Source of the DNA: Paludibacteraceae bacterium
GTDB taxonomy: Bacteria > Bacteroidota > Bacteroidia > Bacteroidales > Paludibacteraceae
Direction of reading: 5' to 3'
Length of the DNA: 34,589 nucleotides
Assembly (NCBI GenBank): GCA_024399545.1
Contig: JAKSNS010000028.1
Span: 1-34,589 of the forward strand
The translations under genes and the position numbers were made by a program. Shown here piece after piece: positions 7,889-16,199 of this stretch. The first letter of the stretch is position 1. Every line of letters starts with the position of its first letter. Below the pieces are notes generated by a model that made no database searches, had not been told where the DNA came from, and saw nothing but the letters and a program-made list of their open reading frames with translations.

Positions 7889-7918
7889 TTTTTTGTTGAA
7901 ATACTGAGACTGATATTG
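7889..7918. repeat. Inverted 30-bp partial copy of the tandem unit
   Basis: 7889-7918 is the exact reverse complement of 7745-7774 in tandem copy 3, including its private C. The two could form a stem of 30 bp enclosing about 114 nt. It lies 30 bp from the 3' end of the SDR gene. Confidence 0.88.
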
Positions 7919-7947
7919 GGGTATGTTCAAAAACTATCTTACCTTGC

Positions 7948-8706
7948 TTATCTTGCCACAAGGCCGCCGTCGCAAAGGTAATGCGCCCCTGTGCAGAAAC
8001 TTGCCTTGTCGGACGAAAGGAAATATATCAATTCAGCCACCTCTTCCGGTTCGCCGGCGTAGCCTCGCGCATAGAGGGCGTTTTCGGCTTTCCAATATTC
8101 ATCGACACTTTTGTTTTCGGCTTTGGCAAAATCCTTGAAGAGGTTTGTGACCAAGTCTGTGTGTATGGTGCCGGCGCAGACCGCATTGACGCGTATTCCC
8201 TTTGGCCCTAAATCAATGGCGAGACTTCGTGTGATTTGGCCAATTGCGCCTTTGGTCATGCCGTAAACGAAGCTGTTTGGCTTGCCTACGAACCATTGGT
8301 CACTGTCATTGAGCACCACTGAGCCTCCACCTGCCTGAACGATATGGGGGACCACGGCACGGAGCGTGTGGAATGTGCCATATATGTTTGTCTTGACTAC
8401 GAGGTCGAACTCTTCAGGATTGATGTCCAGCATTGTGTTGCAACGGTGGATACCGGCATTGCATACGAGGGCGTTGACAGACCCGAAACGTTTCACAGCC
8501 TGATTGGCGGCATCCTGCATTTGCTGCAACGATTTCACGTCGGCTTTGCAAAACCCTATGCGGTCTTTATCCTCAAGGTTTTCCATCAGCTCTTTGGCTT
8601 TCTCTTCGTCCATATCCGTGAAGAATACGTTGTGTCCCTCAGAATAAAACTTACGGACAGTGGCACCACCAATTCCTTTGGCACCACCAGAAACAAAAAC
8701 TGTCAT
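7948..8706 (-). CDS. Short-chain dehydrogenase/reductase (classical SDR)
   Basis: This 252-residue NAD(P)-dependent oxidoreductase has the nucleotide-binding SGGAKGIG at 6-13 (usual TGxxxGxG) and NAG at 83-85. The catalytic Ser is probably S135 in NDSDQ, with Y148 and K152 in YGMTK. The C-terminus CTGAHYLCDGGL is typical of the family. Asp31 after the second strand (FTDMD) suggests NAD(H) rather than NADP(H). Substrate cannot be inferred. It is 63 bp downstream of the SLC13 permease on the same strand, so it may be the last gene of that operon, although I see no clear promoter or terminator between them. Confidence 0.9.
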   Translation of the reverse strand: MTVFVSGGAKGIGGATVRKFYSEGHNVFFTDMDEEKAKELMENLEDKDRIGFCKADVKSLQQMQDAANQAVKRFGSVNALVCNAGIHRCNTMLDINPEEFDLVVKTNIYGTFHTLRAVVPHIVQAGGGSVVLNDSDQWFVGKPNSFVYGMTKGAIGQITRSLAIDLGPKGIRVNAVCAGTIHTDLVTNLFKDFAKAENKSVDEYWKAENALYARGYAGEPEEVAELIYFLSSDKASFCTGAHYLCDGGLVAR

Positions 8707-8769
8707 AATATTATTGATTTTTTACTTTTATATCACGATGCAACGCTATATAACGGTTGTCATGGCATA

Positions 8770-10314
8770 TCAAGGATAGAGGGGGAAGACCAGACAGCAG
8801 ATGGCTATGTTGATTATCAGTATGACAAGGTTCATCGGGATACCCATCTTGGAGAAGTCGGAGAATTTGTAGCCGCCTGGGACATAGACGTGCGTGTGGG
8901 CATGCGAGGCGAGTGGGGTGGCGAACGAAGACGAAACGGCAATCAGGAGGGCAATGACGAAGGTCATCGGATTTGCCTCCATCGCCGTGGCCATGTGCAG
9001 GGCTATCGGGCTGAAGATGGCGGCGGTCACCGTGCTTTCGAGGAATTCGGTGACCAACGTGGCGACTGTGCAAATAATAAGGAGAGCCCAATAGGCATTG
9101 TCCGCCGTGATGGACATCATCCATTTGGACAGCAGTTCGTTGAGTTCGGTGGATTCAAGAGCCGTACCGATGCATATAGAGCCTGCGAAAATCAGTATGA
9201 CGTCCCATTCGATGCTTTTCATCGCCTGGTCAACGTTGCAGCATCTGCATACGACCATCGCAGCCGCGGCTAAAAGGCAGGACTGCATCATTGGCATGAT
9301 ATTGAATGCCGACAGCAGCACCATACACATAAGGATTAAGGATGACTTGATGGTGCCACGCCGGGAGGTTCCCAATTCGCCTTCGGACATGAGGATACCC
9401 TCGATGTTTTCGTTTTCGAGGTGTTCCTTTCGGCATAGCTGCAAGATGGCCTCGGTTTTGCCGGTCACTATGAGGCGGTCGCCCCCCATGATGAACTCGT
9501 CGTCCTGGACAGTATCGACGATTTCATTGTCAAAGCGGCGGATAGCCACCACGCGGAGTGTTTTCTTGTCGTCGAAATAGCCGACCTCGTCCAGCGAGCT
9601 GCCGATAAGCAGAGAGTCGGAGGGGACGGTCAGTTCTGCCGTGAAGTCCTCAGAGTCGATGCCCTCGATAGGGGATTTGCGGTTGGGCAGGAATTTGGAC
9701 ATAGCCATCATGGTCAACACGCCGAAAATCAGGCATACCACGCCACAGAATGTTGGCGAGAAGAAGGAGAGGTTATCACCGGTGTTGTTATGGTAGAAAT
9801 TGGCTATGATAAGGTTGGCCGGCGAGCCGATGAGCGTGCATGCGCCACCCATGCAGGCGGCGTATGAAACGGGTATGAGCAGTTTGGAGGGGGCGATGCT
9901 CAGTTTTTTTGTCCAGAGGCGCACCACGTTGATGAACATGGCGACGACAGTGGTTTCGCCGATGAGCGAGCTGAGGAACGCCACGGGGAACATAATCCTG
10001 GGGATTGCTTTTTTCAGGGTGGAGGGTTTGCCCAACTGTTTGACCAGTACGTTGAGGAAACCGGTGTAGGTCAGTCCGCCGACGACGATGAATAGGGATG
10101 CGGCTATTATGACCTCGTGGGAAGCGAGGCCTGCGAATGCCTCGTCCTGGTTGACGACTCCAGTGACAAGCAGTATGATGATGGCGCAGAGGAATATGAC
10201 ATCAGTCCTTATGTTGGTTAGACTCATAACCAGCACCAAACCTAAGATTACCAGCAGGGTAATCTTTGCGCTCATGCTCAGTCCGAGAAGAGAGAGGCAC
10301 ACGAAGCCCAGCAT
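8770..10314 (-). CDS. SLC13/DASS-family anion permease with RCK-C (TrkA-C) domain
   Basis: The 514-residue inner-membrane transporter has many membrane segments. Its N-terminal half contains GACTLIGSPANLII (158-171), the family's SNT-type substrate and Na+ site, and its C-terminal half repeats the arrangement with FLESTVTAAIFSP and the final PGGYKFSDFSKMGIP block. Between the halves a soluble domain at about 225-293 (LVVTGK-like GGDRLIVTGK near 278-286) matches an RCK-C ligand-binding domain. Family members move sulfate, phosphate or dicarboxylates; the substrate here is unknown. The gene begins 3 bp after the RsbW-like gene, so it is translated from the same message as the partner-switching proteins. 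A later Met (residue 14) is an alternative start. Confidence 0.9.
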   Translation of the reverse strand: MLGFVCLSLLGLSMSAKITLLVILGLVLVMSLTNIRTDVIFLCAIIILLVTGVVNQDEAFAGLASHEVIIAASLFIVVGGLTYTGFLNVLVKQLGKPSTLKKAIPRIMFPVAFLSSLIGETTVVAMFINVVRLWTKKLSIAPSKLLIPVSYAACMGGACTLIGSPANLIIANFYHNNTGDNLSFFSPTFCGVVCLIFGVLTMMAMSKFLPNRKSPIEGIDSEDFTAELTVPSDSLLIGSSLDEVGYFDDKKTLRVVAIRRFDNEIVDTVQDDEFIMGGDRLIVTGKTEAILQLCRKEHLENENIEGILMSEGELGTSRRGTIKSSLILMCMVLLSAFNIMPMMQSCLLAAAAMVVCRCCNVDQAMKSIEWDVILIFAGSICIGTALESTELNELLSKWMMSITADNAYWALLIICTVATLVTEFLESTVTAAIFSPIALHMATAMEANPMTFVIALLIAVSSSFATPLASHAHTHVYVPGGYKFSDFSKMGIPMNLVILIINIAICCLVFPLYP

Positions 10315-10317
10315 AGG

Positions 10318-10728
10318 TTAGAGGTTTTTGATGAGGGTGAGAATGTTTTTGTCGTCTTTGCGTTCGTAATTGACCTCGTCCATGCACTGGCGGACAAGGA
10401 AAAGTCCGAGACCGCCCACCTCGCGTTCCTCGGTGCTGAGCGTGGTATCTACCTCTGGAGCCTCTTTGGTGGGGTCAAAAGGCACTCCTTCGTCGATGAT
10501 ACGGATTATGAGTTGTTTGCCTGGGATGCCGTCAGCCTCGACATGGAGAGGCATGCCCGTCTGTCCGGGGTACGCATACATGACAACGTTGGCGACAGTC
10601 TCGTCAAGAGCGAGAGAGAGACTGAATGCGAACTCTTCGGGGAGCTGGAATATCTCGGAAATCTCGCCGACAAATGGCTCAAGACTTGCCATTTGCTCTA
10701 TGTCGTTTGTTAAAGGTAAGGTACGCAT
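10318..10728 (-). CDS. RsbW/SpoIIAB-like serine-kinase ATPase (HATPase_c_2)
   Basis: This 136-residue GHKL ATPase has the N-box ALDETVANVVMYAY (40-53, with E43 and N47), the G1 box DEGVPFDP (79-86, with D79 and G81) and the G2 box GGLGLF (105-110). Such proteins phosphorylate a STAS antagonist and sequester a target, classically a sigma factor. It is 2 bp downstream of the STAS gene and 3 bp upstream of the permease gene. No SigB/SigF-type sigma factor is encoded in the window, so its binding target is open. It resembles the generic ATP-binding members found with SpoIIE phosphatases in many phyla. Confidence 0.9.
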   Translation of the reverse strand: MRTLPLTNDIEQMASLEPFVGEISEIFQLPEEFAFSLSLALDETVANVVMYAYPGQTGMPLHVEADGIPGKQLIIRIIDEGVPFDPTKEAPEVDTTLSTEEREVGGLGLFLVRQCMDEVNYERKDDKNILTLIKNL

Positions 10729-10730
10729 AA

Positions 10731-11033
10731 TCAGATGATTGTAAAGAGGTTCGAGAACCCTGTGATTTTGAATACTTTTTTGATTTCGTCATTGGCATTC
10801 GCAATGATTACCTTTCCGCCTTTTGCTTTGGCCTGTTTGTTGAGGGTTAATAATAGTCTGAGCCCAGACGAAGAGATGAACTCAAGTTTGGCAAAATCCA
10901 AGTGGATTTCCTTGTCTGCGTTGTCGCTCAGTGTAGCCATTTCGTTAATGACTTTGGTGGCAGCGACAGTGTCCAATCTTCCGATGAAACGTGCCACTAT
11001 TTTTCCTTCAATGTTTTCGATTTGAATCTCCAT
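10731..11033 (-). CDS. STAS-domain anti-sigma factor antagonist-like protein
   Basis: The 100-residue protein is a single STAS domain. The phospho-acceptor is Ser56 in EFISSSGLRLLL (51-62); the usual Asp of the DSSG motif is Ser54 here, a common variant. The domain would be phosphorylated by the downstream RsbW-like kinase and dephosphorylated by the upstream SpoIIE phosphatases, releasing or blocking a partner. It is not fused to a transporter. It begins 47 bp after the first phosphatase gene and 2 bp before the kinase gene, which is the canonical order for a switching module. Confidence 0.93.
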   Translation of the reverse strand: MEIQIENIEGKIVARFIGRLDTVAATKVINEMATLSDNADKEIHLDFAKLEFISSSGLRLLLTLNKQAKAKGGKVIIANANDEIKKVFKITGFSNLFTII

Positions 11034-11080
11034 ATTTCTATTGTTTTATTTTCTAATTGTGGATAGACTACCAATGGTTG

Positions 11081-12925
11081 TCAGTGCTTTATGTCATTCA
11101 GTTTGATTGCCAACATAGTGATGTCGTCGGATTGGTCAGCCTTGCCGACAAATGAGTTGACTGAGTTAAAGACTTTGTCAATCAGGTCGGAAGCCTTGCT
11201 TTCTACTGTTCCGTCAAGCAGTTCCAACAGCCTTTCGTCCGAATACATCTTCTTGAACATATTCTCAGCCTCGGTTACACCGTCAGTGTATATATACAGT
11301 ATGTCTTCTTTGTCCATTACCAATGACTCGCTTTGGTACTCAAAGCCACCGAAGGTCCCTAACGGGATATTAGGTATCACGTTAATGAACGAGGCTTTTC
11401 CCTTTTTGATGATGACTGGTTGGTTGTGGCCTGCGTTGCAGTATCTCAATTCCCTGGTGACAAGGTCGAGAGAACCGACGAACATGGTGCAGAACATATT
11501 GTATTCGTTGCGTTCAGAAATGCAGTCGTTTATGTCTGATGCTACAAGCATTGGGTCTGTGGTCTTCATTGCCATGTCACGGAAAAGTGCGCATACAACG
11601 ACCATCAGCAGTGATGCCGAGATACCTTTCCCACTGACGTCACCTATGGCAAAAAGCAAGGTGTCGTGACCTGCATCGTTTTTTCGTATGACATAATCGT
11701 AGAGGTCGCCACCTATGGATTTTGCTGGCACAAGTTTGGCGCATAGGTCAAGGTCTTTGCGGTCAGGGAAGGCAGGGAACATCATCGGAAGCATACTTCT
11801 CTGGACGTTTGCCGCAATGTTCAACTCGTTTTCGATGCTTGCTTTTGACTCGACGAGACGTTTCAATTGGAAGAAAGTCAACAGACAGCATATTTCAACT
11901 AATAATAACCCCCTGCCTGCATATTTCATAAGCCTTCTGAGCAGTTCGTCTATTTCGGCATAAATAGCGTTATTAGGGCAGCTTACGGCAACTATCATCT
12001 CGTCAGAGTCCATTCGGTGATAGAATAGGGTAGCGTTCTTGTCCTCGGTTTCCCTGCGCAAAGACTCTATTGACTCAATCGAGCAATTCATAACGCACGA
12101 CTGGTCAGGGTGGACAAGGAACATATTCTTAGGACCTATCAGCATCAGTTCCGAACCATTGTAAGGGTTGATCTCGCTTCTCAAACGTTTTGAGAATACC
12201 TCAAGGTTCATATCCATGGCAACAGTGCCAATGTAGTCCCCGTTCTTTTTATAGACAGGTATGCAGAAAGTAGTTATGACGGCACCTTTAACGTCAAGGT
12301 ACGGGGGACTCCAACGTGGGACACCAACCTCCTTAGTAGTCTTGTACCAATCCTTTTCACGATAGACGCTGTTCATATCCGGCAAATCCAACCATTCATA
12401 AACAGTGTCGTTATCAGGTGATTGGCGAACAAAAGGAGCCACGGATACTTCGCCATATTCAGGGTAAATGCCAGGCTCGAAGCCGATAGCCGCACCTGTT
12501 ACGGAATGGTTTGACTTTGTGAACTTGTCGAGGATACGGTAAATCTCGGCAATGCTTGGCTTCGCCTTGTCGCCTTCGTAAACGAATCTGAAGATTGTGT
12601 CTCCATCGTTAACAAACATCTCTTTGTTGAAAAACAACGATGTTAGGCTAAAGCCTGAACTTTCAGCCTGTTTGACGTGGTTGTCAATTATTTCGGTGGC
12701 AAGATCCATATTCAACTGCATCAGCGCAGTGGCATCCTTAAGGGCTTTCTCTCTGGTTGTGTGGTACGAAATAGCGGCTGTCACCATAAAGACGATGCCA
12801 GAACTGATGAAGATGAACAATGCCAGTTGCAGCATTGAGTATATGCGCTTCCCGTTGGCATCCCTTTTGCCAAAACCGTAGATAATGGTTTGCAGAAAAG
12901 CAACGGTTTTTTCTTTGTAACTCAT
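11081..12925 (-). CDS. Membrane sensor SpoIIE/RsbU-type PP2C phosphatase (copy A)
   Basis: The protein has 614 residues. TM1 lies at about 33-53, then an extracytoplasmic Cache-type sensor at about 60-325 with the characteristic DWYKTTKEVGVPRWSPPYLD (192-211), TM2 at about 337-353, a short helical linker (LVESKASIENELNIA), and a SpoIIE phosphatase domain at about 395-608. Metal-binding motifs are intact: GGDLYDY (405-411), GDVSGKG (428-434), CNAGHNQP (496-503), YTDG (546-549) and QSDD (598-601). It should dephosphorylate the STAS protein encoded next door in response to an external ligand. No HAMP domain is obvious. It is paralogous over its full length to 13098-14945. Confidence 0.93.
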   Translation of the reverse strand: MSYKEKTVAFLQTIIYGFGKRDANGKRIYSMLQLALFIFISSGIVFMVTAAISYHTTREKALKDATALMQLNMDLATEIIDNHVKQAESSGFSLTSLFFNKEMFVNDGDTIFRFVYEGDKAKPSIAEIYRILDKFTKSNHSVTGAAIGFEPGIYPEYGEVSVAPFVRQSPDNDTVYEWLDLPDMNSVYREKDWYKTTKEVGVPRWSPPYLDVKGAVITTFCIPVYKKNGDYIGTVAMDMNLEVFSKRLRSEINPYNGSELMLIGPKNMFLVHPDQSCVMNCSIESIESLRRETEDKNATLFYHRMDSDEMIVAVSCPNNAIYAEIDELLRRLMKYAGRGLLLVEICCLLTFFQLKRLVESKASIENELNIAANVQRSMLPMMFPAFPDRKDLDLCAKLVPAKSIGGDLYDYVIRKNDAGHDTLLFAIGDVSGKGISASLLMVVVCALFRDMAMKTTDPMLVASDINDCISERNEYNMFCTMFVGSLDLVTRELRYCNAGHNQPVIIKKGKASFINVIPNIPLGTFGGFEYQSESLVMDKEDILYIYTDGVTEAENMFKKMYSDERLLELLDGTVESKASDLIDKVFNSVNSFVGKADQSDDITMLAIKLNDIKH

Positions 12926-13097
12926 TTAAGAGTGGTTCTATTAATTATGTTTTTTTAGGTTACAGGCAGATGGTTTATGATTGGACACTTTTAAATTTAT
13001 TTTTTCATCTTGCTGACTTGCATTCAGTCACGATGTTAACATCGCTTCTTCATTAAGTGAGCAATCTGCTAAAAATAAACTTCAAAATCGTCTCAAT
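12926..13097. other. 172-bp spacer between the two phosphatase genes with small inverted repeats
   Basis: It contains a perfect 14-bp palindrome CGATGTTAACATCG (13031-13044) and a nearby 5-bp hairpin TGACT/AGTCA. I see no clear TAnnTTTGC promoter, and neither hairpin has a T-run. The palindrome could be an operator for a dimeric regulator or part of a leader for copy A. Confidence 0.45.
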
Positions 13098-14945
13098 CTA
13101 ATTAACCTTAATGTCCTTGTTAAGTTTAATCGCCAACATCGTTATGTCGTCAGACTGTTCAGTATTGCCAGCAAAATCGTGGACGGATTTTGCCACATGA
13201 TTGACAACGTCTATTGTCTTAGTCGTTGTCATTTCGTTGAGTACCTTGAGAAGTTTCCCGTCGGAATAATCATTATGGAAAGTATTCTCAGCCTCCGTGA
13301 CGCCGTCGGTGTATGCGAAGAGCATTTCTCCGTTGTCCATCATTATAGATTCGCTTTCGTATTCAAAGTTCTCGAAAGCACCAAGAGGGATGTTAGGTAT
13401 AACGTCAAGGAAGCAAGCCTTACCGTCCTTCAACATAATAGGTTGGTTGTGCCCTGCGTTGCAGAAACTGAGAAGACCCGTCTCCAAATCAAGCGAACCA
13501 ACGAACATAGTACAGAACATATTGTACTCGTTACGTATTGATATGCAGTTGTTGATGTCGGACGCAATGACCTTAGGGTCAGTTGATTTCATAGCCATAT
13601 CGCGGAAAAGCGAACAGACTACCGCCATAAGCAGCGAGGCAGGGACACCTTTGCCGCTCACGTCGCCTATTGCAAAGACAAGCGTGTCATGCCCTTCGCT
13701 GTTTTTGCGGATAACATAGTCGTAAAGGTCACCGCCAATTGATTTCGCAGGTTTTAGCGTGGCGTACAAATCAAGGTCATTACGGTCAGGGAATGCAGGA
13801 AACATCATAGGCAACATACTTTTCTGTATGTTGGAGGCTATGGTCAACTCGCCTTCGATGGTTACCTTAGACTCAACCAGTCGTTTCAACTGTAGGAATA
13901 TCATAAGGCAGAAAAACTCCACAAAAAACAACCCCCAACCGATATAAGACATCAGTTTGCGGAGCAGTTCATCAATCTCGGCATATATAGCATTGTTAGG
14001 ACAACTGACTGCTACTATCATCTGGTCAGAATCCATTTTCTGATAGAACAGCGTGGCGTCTTTTTCCTCTTTTTCCTTTTCAAATTTCTCGATAGACTCA
14101 ATCGAACAACTCATAACGCACGATTGATCTGGGTGAACCAGGAACATATTCCCTGGACCGATTACCATCACCTCAGAACCCTTGTACGGGTGTATCTCCC
14201 GCTTCAAATCCTCCGAGAAACCCCTCAGTCTCATATCAACCGCTATTGTTCCCAAATACCTGCCATCACTCTGATATACAGGTATGCAGAAACATGATAT
14301 TACCTCGCCCTTGATATCCGTGAAAGGCAAACACCAACGTGGTCTGCCCACTTTTTTAGTGGTTTTGTACCAGTCGTCATTCTTATAATCATTCATATTG
14401 TCTGGGAGGTTCAGACGTTCATAAAGCGTGTCGTTGGTATGTCTGACGAAAGGGGCAATGGATTTGCCTGTTTTCTCTTCATATACGTGTGGCTCATATC
14501 CGAACGCCGCACCCCACAGATGAGGGTTTGCCCTGACGAATCTCTCCAAAATGTCATAAAGTTGGTCTATGGACTTTTGGGTGTATTCTTCATTTATAAA
14601 GTACTTAGGATAAGGTTTACCGTTTTCGTCGTATTCAATCTTCTTGTCAAGCAGGATTGATGCCAAGCTATATCCGGCGTTCTCAACGCTCATGACATGC
14701 TTGTTTATTATTTCCGTCGCCAATGCCATATTTTGGTTCATAATGATATTGGCGTCTTTCATAGCCTTGTTGCGGGTTGCCGTATAGGAGACACTTGCCG
14801 TAACGAGGAAAACTATTGTAGTACTGAAAAAGATGAACAGTGCCAAGTGCAGCATAGAGAACATACGCTTGCCTTTGGCATCTTTCTGACCGCGACCATA
14901 AAACAGTATGGTCTCAAGAAAATTTTGTGCCCTACTTTTTCTCAT
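13098..14945 (-). CDS. Membrane sensor SpoIIE/RsbU-type PP2C phosphatase (copy B)
   Basis: This 615-residue paralogue of copy A has the same order: short cytoplasmic N-terminus (KDAKGKRMFSMLHLALFIFF), TM1, Cache-type sensor with DDWYKTTKKVGRPRW, TM2 near residue 340, and a SpoIIE domain with GGDLYDY, GDVSGKG, CNAGHNQP, YTDGVTEA and QSDDITML. The phosphatase domain is much closer to copy A than the sensor is. The sensors differ in loops (for example KIEYDENGKPYPKYF here), so the two probably read different signals but share one STAS substrate. It is the first gene of the cluster and follows a 118-bp inverted-repeat region after gcvT. Confidence 0.93.
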   Translation of the reverse strand: MRKSRAQNFLETILFYGRGQKDAKGKRMFSMLHLALFIFFSTTIVFLVTASVSYTATRNKAMKDANIIMNQNMALATEIINKHVMSVENAGYSLASILLDKKIEYDENGKPYPKYFINEEYTQKSIDQLYDILERFVRANPHLWGAAFGYEPHVYEEKTGKSIAPFVRHTNDTLYERLNLPDNMNDYKNDDWYKTTKKVGRPRWCLPFTDIKGEVISCFCIPVYQSDGRYLGTIAVDMRLRGFSEDLKREIHPYKGSEVMVIGPGNMFLVHPDQSCVMSCSIESIEKFEKEKEEKDATLFYQKMDSDQMIVAVSCPNNAIYAEIDELLRKLMSYIGWGLFFVEFFCLMIFLQLKRLVESKVTIEGELTIASNIQKSMLPMMFPAFPDRNDLDLYATLKPAKSIGGDLYDYVIRKNSEGHDTLVFAIGDVSGKGVPASLLMAVVCSLFRDMAMKSTDPKVIASDINNCISIRNEYNMFCTMFVGSLDLETGLLSFCNAGHNQPIMLKDGKACFLDVIPNIPLGAFENFEYESESIMMDNGEMLFAYTDGVTEAENTFHNDYSDGKLLKVLNEMTTTKTIDVVNHVAKSVHDFAGNTEQSDDITMLAIKLNKDIKVN

Positions 14946-14967
14946 TTATTTGGTTTTGTAAGATAAT

Positions 14968-15085
14968 GGACCCTACTATTTTAAGATAAGTTCTATAAAA
15001 TCACCGAAAAGGTAATAAAAAGACAAGTGAACTTTTTGGTGTAAATGAATTTATAGAACTCACCTTATTAAGTATGGCAGGGTCC
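14968..15085. repeat. 118-bp nested imperfect inverted repeat between gcvT and phosphatase B
   Basis: The outer ends GGACCCT (14968-14974) and AGGGTCC (15079-15085) pair. Further in, AGTTCTATAAA (14989-14999) pairs exactly with TTTATAGAACT (15050-15060), and TCACCGAAAA loosely pairs with CTTTTTGGTGT. It may be a small mobile-element relic or a cruciform terminator/regulator separating the two transcripts. Confidence 0.65.
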
Positions 15086-15095
15086 AAAACAATTT

Positions 15096-16187
15096 TTAGT
15101 GTCTAAAAGGAACCTTCACAACAATGGCCTTAGCCTCTTTGTTACGAATCTTGACAGCAATCTCAGTGTCAACCTTAGAGAACTCTGGTGTTACGTAACC
15201 CATACCAACACCAATGCCGCGGCATGGAGACATGCAACCAGAAGTTACACGACCGATGACATTTCCATTACCGTCAGTAAGTTCATAACCGTTGCGCGGG
15301 ATGGCGCGCTCCTGAAGTTCGAAACCAACGAGTTTCTGCTTAACGCCCTCAGCACGCTGCTGAACGTAAAGTTCACCGTCGATAAGGTTCTTGCCCTCGG
15401 CAGGTTTTGTAATCCAGCCAAGGCCAGCCTCGATTGGAGAAGTGGTATCGTCAATTTCGTGACCATAAAGGCAGAATCCCATCTCAAGACGAAGGGTATC
15501 ACGTGCGCCGAGACCTATTGGCTCAATGCCAAACTCCTTGCCAGCCTCGAATACTGCGTTCCAAATCTTCTCACCGTACTGTGGGTTGAAGTAAAGTTCA
15601 AAACCACCTGCACCAGTGTAGCCTGTGGCTGAAACGATTACGTCGTCGCAATCTGCGAACTTACCTTCGGCGAAGTGGTAATATTTGATGTCAGCCAGTT
15701 TGATGTCGGTCAGTTTCTGGAGAGCGTCGATAGCCTTTGGACCTTGAACAGCCAACTGTGCCACATGGTCAGAGATGTTCTCAAGAGTTACGCCTTCAGC
15801 GTTGTTCTTGTTGACCCACTCCCAGTCCTTGTCGATGTTTGCCGCATTGACAACGAGGAGGTATTTCTCGTCATTGTAGTGATATACGATGAGGTCGTCA
15901 ACAATACCGCCCTTACCGTTAGGGAAGCAGTTGTACTGAGCTTGAAAATCAATGAGCTTCAAGTTGTTCGAGCATACACGGCCGAGGAACTCTTTAGCAC
16001 GTGGACCCTTAACCATGAACTCACCCATGTGTGAAACGTCGAATACACCTACACCGTTTACTACGGTCATGTGTTCGTGGTTGATGCCGTTTGCATAGTT
16101 GATAGGCATGTTGTAGCCTGCAAATTCAGCCATTTTCGCACCCAGAGCGATGTGTGTCTGGGTGAAAGGGGTTGTTTTTAATTCCAT
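15096..16187 (-). CDS. gcvT: Aminomethyltransferase, glycine cleavage T protein
   Basis: This 363-residue folate-dependent protein takes the aminomethyl group from lipoylated H protein to make 5,10-methylene-THF and ammonia. The N-terminus ([19 protein letters not shown]) and [11 protein letters not shown], then [20 protein letters not shown], are family signatures; the C-terminal barrel ends [12 protein letters not shown]. Length is normal. It is 12 bp downstream of pepT and on the same strand, so the two are co-transcribed. The H, P and L components are not in the window. Serine hydroxymethyltransferase, the metabolic partner, is at 28011. Confidence 0.96.
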   Translation of the reverse strand: MELKTTPFTQTHIALGAKMAEFAGYNMPINYANGINHEHMTVVNGVGVFDVSHMGEFMVKGPRAKEFLGRVCSNNLKLIDFQAQYNCFPNGKGGIVDDLIVYHYNDEKYLLVVNAANIDKDWEWVNKNNAEGVTLENISDHVAQLAVQGPKAIDALQKLTDIKLADIKYYHFAEGKFADCDDVIVSATGYTGAGGFELYFNPQYGEKIWNAVFEAGKEFGIEPIGLGARDTLRLEMGFCLYGHEIDDTTSPIEAGLGWITKPAEGKNLIDGELYVQQRAEGVKQKLVGFELQERAIPRNGYELTDGNGNVIGRVTSGCMSPCRGIGVGMGYVTPEFSKVDTEIAVKIRNKEAKAIVVKVPFRH

Positions 16188-16199
16188 AATGTGTAGTTA

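Larger units (their letters stand above)
7408..7947. other. 540-bp non-coding, repeat-rich gap
   Basis: Beyond the truA promoter this holds no convincing gene. 7500-7620 is G-rich on the plus strand. 7622-7795 is a tandem repeat, 7796-7860 is very A/T-rich (TATATAATAAAT-like), and 7889-7918 is an inverted copy of part of the tandem unit. The 65-codon open frame on the minus strand here is repeat-derived and has no protein-like features. Confidence 0.7.

Noticed and set aside
7622-7918. Possible CRISPR array
   Set aside because: The repeats are contiguous 58-bp units with no spacers between them, and no cas gene is nearby.
7764-7961. 65-codon minus-strand frame over the 7.8-kb repeats
   Set aside because: It is made entirely from the inverted repeat and A/T-rich loop; no start signal or conserved motif.
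8344-9273. Long 309-codon plus-strand frame opposite the SDR and permease genes
   Set aside because: Both minus-strand genes have full family motifs across this stretch; the plus frame is their antisense shadow.
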